In this document: positions 45,901-51,769 of the stretch, piece by piece
Position numbering within the stretch: the stretch's first letter is position 1
How the letters are laid out: each line of letters begins with the position of its first letter
DNA from: UBA1845 sp002338715
GTDB lineage: Bacteria; Planctomycetota; Phycisphaerae; UBA1845
DNA length: 64,000 bases
Assembly: GCA_035344155.1 (NCBI GenBank)
Contig: DAORAL010000018.1
Span: forward strand, 47,034-111,033
Reading direction: 5' to 3'
Translations under genes and position numbers: made by a program
Notes under the pieces: model-generated
Told to the model about the DNA's origin: nothing
Databases searched by the model: none
The model's input: the letters and a program-made list of their open reading frames with translations, nothing else

Positions 45901-47871
45901 GATGAAGCGGCGGGCTGTCCGGACCCGACGGTGTTCCCGTTGATTCCGACTCAGTGCTCGGACGTTCCAACAGAGTGCCCCGAAGTGGTCACGGAATGTC
46001 CGGTGATGCCGACTAACTGCCCGAGTCAGTTCTCGGTTTGCCCGTGCGATCCGACGCGTTGTCCGATCCAGGACACGTTCTGCCCGCAGGCTGCATCGCT
46101 TTGCCCGCAGGCACCGACGCTCTGTAGCTTCACGGTCTGCCCGGATGTCCAGACGTTCTGTCCGGATCAGCCGACACTTTGTCCGATGACGCCGACCGAA
46201 TGTGAAACCGGTGGCGCAGCGACCATCTGTCCGCTCACGACGGTTTGTCCGATTCAGCCGACCCTGTGTGAAGATGTGGTTACGGTCTGCACCAATGTTG
46301 AAACGGTGTGCCCGCAGTTGCAAACACAGTGCCCAATGACTGAAACGCGTTGTCCGCGGACGCCAACTGTGTGCCCGTGCGATCCGACCTCGTGTCCGAT
46401 CGAAGAAACGGTTTGCCCGAACTTCCTGACGTCGTGCCCGAATCAGCCGACTGTCTGCGAGTTCACGGTGTGCCAGGCCACGGACACCTTCTGTCCGACC
46501 TTACCGACCACGTGTCCGGGAATCGGTGGATTCTGTCACGACGATCCGACGATTTCACCGACTTCGCCGACCTCGTGCCCGGTGATCATTACGCAGTGTG
46601 AACCGGCACCGACGTTCTGTGCGGATGCGCTGGTCACGAGTTGTCCGGGACAGTTCACTTCGTGCCCGACCAACCCGACGCTGTGTGCGTATCGTGAAAC
46701 GGTCTGCCCGTGTGACCCGACGACTTGTTCGGCTGTCTTGACAAGTTGCCCGGCATCACCGACCGAATGTCCGCTTGAATCCACGGTGTGCGAATTCACG
46801 ATCTGTGAACCGTCACCGACGTTCTGTGCGGTCCAGGAAACGATCTGCCCACAAACGGTGACGGTCTGTGCCGATGTGGCCGGCGCTCAGACGGTCTGCG
46901 AACCGTTCATCACGCAGTGCCCGACGACGGTTCCGACCACGTGCGAGGACAACGGTCTCACCGTGTGTGCAGGACCGACCGGTATTTGTGACTACACGTT
47001 TGCACCGGTGTTCTCAACGTCATGTCCGATCACGTTTACGTCATGCCCGTGTGACGCGACGCTTTGTGCGGCTGTTGTGACGCAGTGTCCCGCCGACCTG
47101 GCGACGGTTTGCCCAGGTGCGACCCCAATCGGTTGCGACTTCACGGTCTTCCCGCAAAGCGCGACGTTCTGCCCGGCTGACTCGATCGTTGGATGTCCGT
47201 TGCCGCCAGTTGTGACGGTGTTCGGTGTCGAGCATCTTCCGTTGGGACAGGCCACGCTCGTTGATACTGGCGGACGTCTCCACGTGTCGAACATCGGTTC
47301 GAGCGGTGAGGATGGCGTCAGCTCAGACCTGGGCTTTGTCGTCGACAGCTTCTTCGACATCGTTTACACGATTGATTTCGGTCCCGAGATTCCACCAGGC
47401 GGATCGTTCGCCGTGGACAGCTTCTTCGACATCGTGTACCGGATTGACCAATCGGTACCGGGTCAACAGCAATTGACCGTTGATGCGTCCGCATGTCAGA
47501 ACCCAGCCGTCGATATTCAGATCGAGTTCCTTCACTTGGGTGGCGTCGTAGGCGGTGGCATTGTGCCGGTCCCGCCACCAGGTCAGCCCTTGGTGATCTC
47601 GAATATCGGTTCGATGGGTAAGGATGGCGTCGACGTCCGTCTCGGTGTTTCGCAGGGTCAGTTCACGGTGGACAGCTTCTTCGACATCGTCTACCGGGTC
47701 GATTTCAACGCTTCGATTCCGGGTCAGCCTCCGGTGCTCTGCGACGAGATTCGGTTGAGCCACGAGAATTGCGTGGACAATCCTGATCGTCGAGTTCGGT
47801 TGACGGCTCAGAATCTGAGCAATGGAACGTTTGAAATCTCCGACATGCAGGTTCATCAAAATGGAGGATGA
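42961..47871 (+). CDS. Giant secreted Cys/Pro heptad-repeat protein (1636 residues)
   Basis: A very large exported protein, not matched to any family I can name. GGAGG precedes the ATG. A long N-region leads to a signal peptide core (LAILVMAMVVMSTPFGAGIAHA) with likely cleavage at AHA-QL near residue 59. A dockerin-like segment follows ('YDHDGDRDLVDIEIFELCLQGPG', then 'PGDPDGDGSTDL'), then a Cys-rich knot ending GDGTTCDPNPC. From about residue 161 to 1412 the protein is a tandem of short units of the form TxCPxxx, so a Cys occurs about every seven residues. About eleven longer blocks begin with DPTVFP-like sequences. The C-terminus has three VDSFFDIVYxID repeats and no LPxTG or PEP-CTERM tail. 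A disulfide-linked wall or sheath protein is the best guess. Confidence 0.88.
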   Translation: MIGKSGNGRAGTPKVLSTFVFLNRCCCRSRQTSFCRLAILVMAMVVMSTPFGAGIAHAQLPYDYDHDGDRDLVDIEIFELCLQGPGVPHLVGCEPGDPDGDGSTDLRAFAEMQIEFSLVAEGACCRDGVSCAIVPEQQCINPPFSGVYLGDGTTCDPNPCSDPTIFPTTMTECPVQFTACPTEATFCPQQPTACPKDVTNCPQAATLCEFTVCPQSQTFCPDQPTLCPTQPTLCPGDPAAGCDPTVFPQTPTQCPFEMTVCEPTNCPVFPTVCQDTVCPDVLTACPKQLTVCPQEPTRCPVEDTFCPKVDTTCPFQPTQCQFTVCPNMDTFCPANGADCPPPPDPTVYPIVATECPMIATECPSHSILTICEVTLCPAGAGQFTQCPVEQTVCPVNPTNCPSDQTRCPAELTHCPSEATLCPQDGVNCEVTIFPTSPTVCPQAVTTCPETPTICQTTLPTVCGNVFTVCPATPTQCGSQFTQCPDGTVTTCPVQDTTCPVLQTACPKIVTQCPADPTNCAVQATVCPSFDTTCPQQQTICEHTQCPTTVTVCPVDAAGNCPDPTVFPVTPTQCSSIPTECPQEATTCPQVITECPKTFTVCPCDPTTCPIDQTQCPKDVTNCATALTVCQFTACPVVVTNCPLQPTACPVEPTFCNPAGLPTVCEFTQCPTDVTNCPQNPTQCEFTNCPQFPTVCQFTVCPQDVTFCPKEFTLCPAEPTTCAQQDTFCPNFQTQCPVIPTFCEFTQCPQADTFCPTNVTTCPVIPGVCQDPEPTIFPTQVTACPFIPTECPVDSTQCEFTICVIAGQFTTCPASDTFCPAVVTTCPCDPTNCGVQGTTFCPREPTLCPQSVPDCDFTIFPTNPTFCSADIVTTCPVVPTICTQDQPTSCPVDTVCPLTVTSCELAITACVSSPTVCPLEDTACPQLFTACPRTVTECPCDITRCPTQVTECPFSQTICSDGTPTLCEFTVCPQNPTFCPMDEAAGCPDPTVFPLIPTQCSDVPTECPEVVTECPVMPTNCPSQFSVCPCDPTRCPIQDTFCPQAASLCPQAPTLCSFTVCPDVQTFCPDQPTLCPMTPTECETGGAATICPLTTVCPIQPTLCEDVVTVCTNVETVCPQLQTQCPMTETRCPRTPTVCPCDPTSCPIEETVCPNFLTSCPNQPTVCEFTVCQATDTFCPTLPTTCPGIGGFCHDDPTISPTSPTSCPVIITQCEPAPTFCADALVTSCPGQFTSCPTNPTLCAYRETVCPCDPTTCSAVLTSCPASPTECPLESTVCEFTICEPSPTFCAVQETICPQTVTVCADVAGAQTVCEPFITQCPTTVPTTCEDNGLTVCAGPTGICDYTFAPVFSTSCPITFTSCPCDATLCAAVVTQCPADLATVCPGATPIGCDFTVFPQSATFCPADSIVGCPLPPVVTVFGVEHLPLGQATLVDTGGRLHVSNIGSSGEDGVSSDLGFVVDSFFDIVYTIDFGPEIPPGGSFAVDSFFDIVYRIDQSVPGQQQLTVDASACQNPAVDIQIEFLHLGGVVGGGIVPVPPPGQPLVISNIGSMGKDGVDVRLGVSQGQFTVDSFFDIVYRVDFNASIPGQPPVLCDEIRLSHENCVDNPDRRVRLTAQNLSNGTFEISDMQVHQNGG
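43132..43434 (+). other. Dockerin-like and Cys-knot segment of the giant protein
   Basis: Codes for residues about 58-158. Two DxDxDG-type calcium-binding loops (DHDGDRD and DPDGDGSTD) lie about 35 residues apart with a conserved FELCLQGPG between them. The same pattern (DCDGDRDLEDYGLFERCLAGPN, then DLDDDNDVDLADF) occurs in the 302-residue protein at 56144. It is followed by GACCRDGVSC...GDGTTCDPNPC, a module I associate with planctomycete surface proteins. Confidence 0.6.
43441..47197 (+). repeat. Heptad TxCPxxx repeat region
   Basis: The encoded protein repeats a seven-residue unit, commonly P-T-x-C-P-x-x, for about 1250 residues. Variants include EFTVCPQ, PCDPTTCP and QFTQCP. Larger blocks of about 80-200 residues start with DPT(V/I)FP and often run through ECP, CPCDPTTCP and FTVCP in the same order, suggesting duplication of whole blocks. 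Codon use is uneven, and long open frames on the opposite strand are by-products of this regular phasing. Confidence 0.9.
47341..47700 (+). repeat. Triplicated VDSFFDIVYxID motif in the giant protein
   Basis: The bases GACAGCTTCTTCGACATCGT occur three times (near 47344, 47416 and 47670), encoding FVVDSFFDIVYTID, FAVDSFFDIVYRID and FTVDSFFDIVYRVD. Two related 'SNIG(S)xGxDGV' segments accompany them. The near-identity at DNA level suggests recent duplication or gene conversion of a beta-strand unit. Confidence 0.85.
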
Positions 47872-47922
47872 CCGTAAGTCGATTGATTGATCTCGTTACT
47901 TGGTTTTTCTAATCAGGAAGTC

Positions 47923-47958
47923 GACTGGGCGGGTCCATGTGACTCGCCCAGTCTTTTT
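47923..47958 (+). terminator. Intrinsic terminator of the giant gene
   Basis: GACTGGGCGGGTC (47923-47935) pairs with GACTCGCCCAGTC (47941-47953), with one G-U pair and a 5-base loop, followed by five T residues. It lies about 50 bases after the stop codon, so the giant gene is probably monocistronic. Confidence 0.9.
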
Positions 47959-48075
47959 GTCGTTTAAGCCAATCGCCATCCAAGGGGCTTTTAGCGTTGT
48001 TTCAATGACAATACCCGGCTTTTGGTTCCATATGAATCGCCCGGGCCTTAAACTGTAAGGTCCTTGATTGCCAAC

Positions 48076-48135
48076 CGGTTACACGTCAAAAAACGGTTGT
48101 GCGTCAAAACCGAGTCTGTGACCACCTATGTCACA
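48076..48135 (+). promoter_or_regulatory. Direct repeats and a palindrome before the TPR gene
   Basis: CGGTTACACGTCAAAA (from 48076) and CGGTTGTGCGTCAAAA (from 48094) are direct repeats with an 18-base pitch. TGTGAC (48117-48122) and GTCACA (48130-48135) form a perfect palindrome with a 7-base spacer just before the ribosome binding site. Such arrays often bind regulators. The CRP consensus (TGTGA-N6-TCACA) is similar but the spacing differs. Confidence 0.4.
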
Positions 48136-48153
48136 GTGAGGAAAGGTAAAATC

Positions 48154-49212
48154 ATGGCTGGCAAAAACACATCGCACACATCGGGGGCAGGATCGACGCA
48201 AGGCGGTTCGCCCATTCACAGGAGTTCAACTTCGAAAGTCAGCCCGCTCGCACTGTTTGGATCGTGCGTCGTGGCGGTCATCGCTTTGGTTGTGCTCATC
48301 ACCGCCAACGGTCAGATGTTCAAAGACCCGGAGTATTCCGGTCTATACAAGTTCACGCTGGACCAGGCATTCTCACGCTTTGATGAAAGCGATCGCCAGG
48401 TACCGGCTAAGCCTGCAACCGGCGGTCAGGGCGGTTCGGTGAATACCAACCAGATGGCGGAAGCCGGCATGGGTGGCATGACGCCGGCAGAGATGCAGCG
48501 GATGGCCAACTTCGGAAAGGGCAGTGGTGGTCTCGGGTCGCTGCCGCGTTCGGCGCAAGGTCAAGCCGCACAGCGTACAGCCGCCGCAGCCCAACACGCC
48601 CATGACGATGGCGGTCCGCACACGGCGCGTGGCAATGAATTGTTCAGAGCTGGCAAATATGCTGAAGCCGTCAGCGAGTTTCAGGTGGCGCTTCAGGAAA
48701 ACCCGCAACGCCTTCAAGCCAGACATTCTCTTGGAGATGCACTTAAGGCGCTTGGTCGAAACGATGAAGCGATCGCGATGTATCTCGAAGTGCTCAAACA
48801 AAACCCCCAGTATTTCTGCTGCTACACCCACATCGGTGACATTGAAAAACAGCGGAACAACACTGCCGCCGCGGAACAGTCATACGCCAAGGCGATCGAA
48901 GGGTACAAAACGCAGATTCAATCCGGTGGACCAGCCGCCCCTTCAGGCAAATTCCAGTTGGCCAAGCTCTACTTCGATCTGGATCGCGACTTGCCTCAGG
49001 CAGTCAAGCTGGCCGAAGAAGCCAATGCGGCATCACCCAATACATTCGCCTACGTTCAGGTTCTCGCTCAACTTTACGGAAAGCTGGGCCGAACGACCGA
49101 AGCTGCAGCGCGTTACGACGAGTTGATCAAGCTCGCGCCCCAATACGCGCAGATGTTCGAGCAGCAGAAACAGCAACTCGCCAGTATCGGTTCCAAAACT
49201 TCGTCGAACTAA
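48154..49212 (+). CDS. Membrane-anchored TPR protein
   Basis: A 352-residue protein. After a Gly/Ser-rich head there is one membrane helix (LALFGSCVVAVIALVVLITA, about residues 30-50), a Gly/Met/Gln-rich linker, and at least four tetratricopeptide repeats from about residue 150 ('ARGNELFRAGKYAEAVSEFQVALQENPQ', 'LGDALKALGRNDEAIAMYLEVLKQNPQ', 'YGKLGRTTEAAARYDELIKLAPQ'). TPRs scaffold protein complexes, so it may act in the envelope, perhaps with its neighbours. The ATG at 48154 follows AGGAAAGG; the upstream in-frame start at 48064 has no ribosome binding site. It lies between the giant gene and the paralogous membrane proteins. Confidence 0.85.
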   Translation: MAGKNTSHTSGAGSTQGGSPIHRSSTSKVSPLALFGSCVVAVIALVVLITANGQMFKDPEYSGLYKFTLDQAFSRFDESDRQVPAKPATGGQGGSVNTNQMAEAGMGGMTPAEMQRMANFGKGSGGLGSLPRSAQGQAAQRTAAAAQHAHDDGGPHTARGNELFRAGKYAEAVSEFQVALQENPQRLQARHSLGDALKALGRNDEAIAMYLEVLKQNPQYFCCYTHIGDIEKQRNNTAAAEQSYAKAIEGYKTQIQSGGPAAPSGKFQLAKLYFDLDRDLPQAVKLAEEANAASPNTFAYVQVLAQLYGKLGRTTEAAARYDELIKLAPQYAQMFEQQKQQLASIGSKTSSN

Positions 49213-49273
49213 GTGGTTCTAATCGCGCGGTCTGGTCGGTCGGATTCTGCCCGCTGCGCAAAAGGAGCGTGCC

Positions 49274-51769
49274 TTGAGATTCTGGAGTATTTCATGTGCC
49301 TGGTTTGGCGTCGCATTTGCGGCTGAGGCGATGGGCCTGTTCGCACACGAACTAAATGCCGCTGCCGCCGTCGTTCTACTGATCCTTTCGGGTATTCTGT
49401 GGACCGGTCAGACTGCATCGGTTCAGACCGTCAGTGGATCTGAATCGCATGCCGCGCCAAAGCAACAATCACAATCTTCGTTTCCGATCGCTGGCTTGAT
49501 CATCTGCATCGTTGGTTTGCTGATGGTGCCAACTCACTGGACGATTCGTCTCTTTGGCGCTGCACTCTGGTTTTGGGGTTTGGAAATCTTCGCCCGACGG
49601 CGTACGGGACAAGCAACGCACTTTGCGGCGTTTGCGGTCGCGACGATGATCTTCGGAACGTTTCAATACCTCTACGGAAACAGCTTGACTAGTTGGTATT
49701 TCAGCCAGGGCGTTTCCAATGTGTTGACCGGAATCGTACGCAGCGGCTCGGGGGTCAATACGTTCGGTCCGACATTCAGCGGAATCGGGTTGGCCGCTTA
49801 CGCATTTCTGATCGTGCTTGTTGCTTCGATTCTGCCATCGCATCGCAAGTTCAATCAGTGGGGCGCGGTTGCAGCAGTTCTGATTGCGGTGATCTACGCA
49901 TTGTATCTGGTCGCTTTTGACAAGTACCAGATCGATGCAGAATTGTTAGCCGCCGACACACTGACTTGGCAAGAAAGAGTTTGGAAGTTTCTGCATCCAC
50001 TGCGTATGACAGGGATGCTGGCCATCGCGCTGTGTGTGCCCATTGCAATCTATTTCAGGGCCATTTCAAAGTTTCGGGTTGAACCCGGTTGCGCCAAGGA
50101 CGGTCCGCAACGATCCATCCTGGTCTGGCTCGCGGTTCCAATGGTCGTGATCGGTGTTGTTCTTTTTGTGAATCCTCCAGGCAAGCATCGCACCGGCAAG
50201 GGCATCGCGGGCGTGACGCGGTATGCGTTGTATAAGGAGGGATTCCACAACTGGATGACGCCAAACAAGCAGCGCTACGGCTCGCGAAGCGCCGGCATGT
50301 TTGGAAACCTGCCTGCATTGCTGGAAACCATGGGCTGGGAGGGCGGTCTCATCGATTCGCTCGACGACGTGTCGCTTGCCGATCGCGACGTGCTGTTCAT
50401 CGCCAATCCCAAGGAGCATTTGACTGGCGAGCAGATTGCGCTGATCGAAGATTTTGTGGAGAAAGGTGGCTCGCTGTTGATGCTGGGCGACCATACCTGG
50501 CGCAAGGATGATGAACCTGGTGGCGACAAAATCCTCGACGAAGCCATTCAAAACACGAGCATCAGTTTCAACTTTGATTCGGCGTACTATTACATTGGCG
50601 GTTGGTTGCATTCGCTCCAATATTGGCCGCACGCCACCACCGTTCATCTCGGCGACGAAACGAACGAATCCGGCTGCGTCGTCGGGGCTTCGCTGAACAT
50701 CCAGTATCCCGCAACACCATTGATCGTCGGGCGTTATGGCTACGCCGACAAAGGCGTTCACGTTCGCAGTCCGCAGAAGGGCTACATGGACAATGCGGCC
50801 CCCGATAAGGATGAGCGTCTGGGTGACATGGTGCTTGTTGCAGCCGAAAACGTCGGCGCAGGCAAAGTCGTCGTGGTGGGTGACACCTCCGGTTTCGTGA
50901 ACGCCATTCAAACGCAGACTTGGCGCTTCACCGCCCGCGTCTTTGAGTGGTTGGCCAGCACAGGGCAGGCGACTGTTGCCCGCTGGCGTGATGTTCTGGG
51001 CATTATTCTCTTGTTCAGCGCGATGGGTCTCATTATTCGGGGCACGCGAAACAAACTGCAGGTCGTGCCCGTTGCATGCATCGCCATGTTGATTTCGGGC
51101 TGGGGCGCCCGCGAGTATCTGGTTGACAACTCGAAGTTGACGCCTCTCAAAGGCCAAGTCGCCCTGGTCGATCTGTCGCATGTCGGTCTGCATTCGATGG
51201 AAGCATGGCGCGACGACGCCATCAGTGGTGTTTATCTGAACCTGATGCGCGAAGGGTACTTTTCGCTGGGAGCGCGCGACTTCGACGAAGATCAGCTACT
51301 CGCAAGCAAGTTGTTCGTCACCATCGCTCCGTCCAAGCCATACTCCGCAAGTGAAATCGACGCGCTCGATCGATTCATGAAGCAAGGCGGCACCGTGTTG
51401 CTGACCGTCGGTTGGGAAGAAAAAGCCGGCGCAACTTCATTCCTGGAACACTACGGACTCGACGTCGCTTACAAACCGCAGGGGCGTGCGACCGATGCGA
51501 TTCCGGGCACGACCATCATGCCGAATTACTGGGAAGTTTGGCCCGTCGTCAGCGACCTGAAATACGGTCCTGCGGCTGAGACCATCGCCAGTTTGCGTAA
51601 CGATCCAACGATCGTGCGGCGACCCGTCGGGGCTGGGCAACTGGTGGTCATCGGCGACACCAAGATCTTCCAATGTCGAAATTTCGAAACCGAAGAAGGC
51701 GCGGTCATGCCAAACGTGCAGTTCTTCAGTTGGCTGGTTAACAATGTTTTGAAGCAGGGTGAAATATGA
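49274..51769 (+). CDS. Large membrane protein with two Rossmann-like extracytoplasmic modules (paralogue 1)
   Basis: An 831-residue protein not assigned to a named family. Residues 1-270 form about eight membrane helices. A soluble segment (about 300-540) contains 'DVLFIANPKEHLTGEQIALIEDFVEKGGSLLMLGDHT', typical of GATase1-like/DUF4350-type domains. A pair of helices (about 575-615) leads to a second module ('LFVTIAPSKPYSASEIDALDRFMKQGGTVLLTVG', about 672-720). The spacing suggests an ABC-export auxiliary of the GldG/DUF4350 type, a weak analogy. The helices around 'FGPTFSGIGLAAY' faintly recall exosortases but lack the catalytic Cys. Its stop overlaps the next start (ATGA). Confidence 0.75.
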   Translation: MRFWSISCAWFGVAFAAEAMGLFAHELNAAAAVVLLILSGILWTGQTASVQTVSGSESHAAPKQQSQSSFPIAGLIICIVGLLMVPTHWTIRLFGAALWFWGLEIFARRRTGQATHFAAFAVATMIFGTFQYLYGNSLTSWYFSQGVSNVLTGIVRSGSGVNTFGPTFSGIGLAAYAFLIVLVASILPSHRKFNQWGAVAAVLIAVIYALYLVAFDKYQIDAELLAADTLTWQERVWKFLHPLRMTGMLAIALCVPIAIYFRAISKFRVEPGCAKDGPQRSILVWLAVPMVVIGVVLFVNPPGKHRTGKGIAGVTRYALYKEGFHNWMTPNKQRYGSRSAGMFGNLPALLETMGWEGGLIDSLDDVSLADRDVLFIANPKEHLTGEQIALIEDFVEKGGSLLMLGDHTWRKDDEPGGDKILDEAIQNTSISFNFDSAYYYIGGWLHSLQYWPHATTVHLGDETNESGCVVGASLNIQYPATPLIVGRYGYADKGVHVRSPQKGYMDNAAPDKDERLGDMVLVAAENVGAGKVVVVGDTSGFVNAIQTQTWRFTARVFEWLASTGQATVARWRDVLGIILLFSAMGLIIRGTRNKLQVVPVACIAMLISGWGAREYLVDNSKLTPLKGQVALVDLSHVGLHSMEAWRDDAISGVYLNLMREGYFSLGARDFDEDQLLASKLFVTIAPSKPYSASEIDALDRFMKQGGTVLLTVGWEEKAGATSFLEHYGLDVAYKPQGRATDAIPGTTIMPNYWEVWPVVSDLKYGPAAETIASLRNDPTIVRRPVGAGQLVVIGDTKIFQCRNFETEEGAVMPNVQFFSWLVNNVLKQGEI

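Noticed and set aside
43393..46323. Long minus-strand open frames inside the giant gene
   Set aside because: They follow from the regular seven-codon phasing of the plus-strand repeat; they have no start signal or recognisable domain.
43441..47197. CRISPR array or tandem DNA satellite
   Set aside because: The repeat is at protein level with varied codons and no constant spacer; it sits in one long open frame.
48117..48135. CRP-binding site
   Set aside because: The arms match but the spacer is wrong for TGTGA-N6-TCACA; it is kept only as a palindrome.
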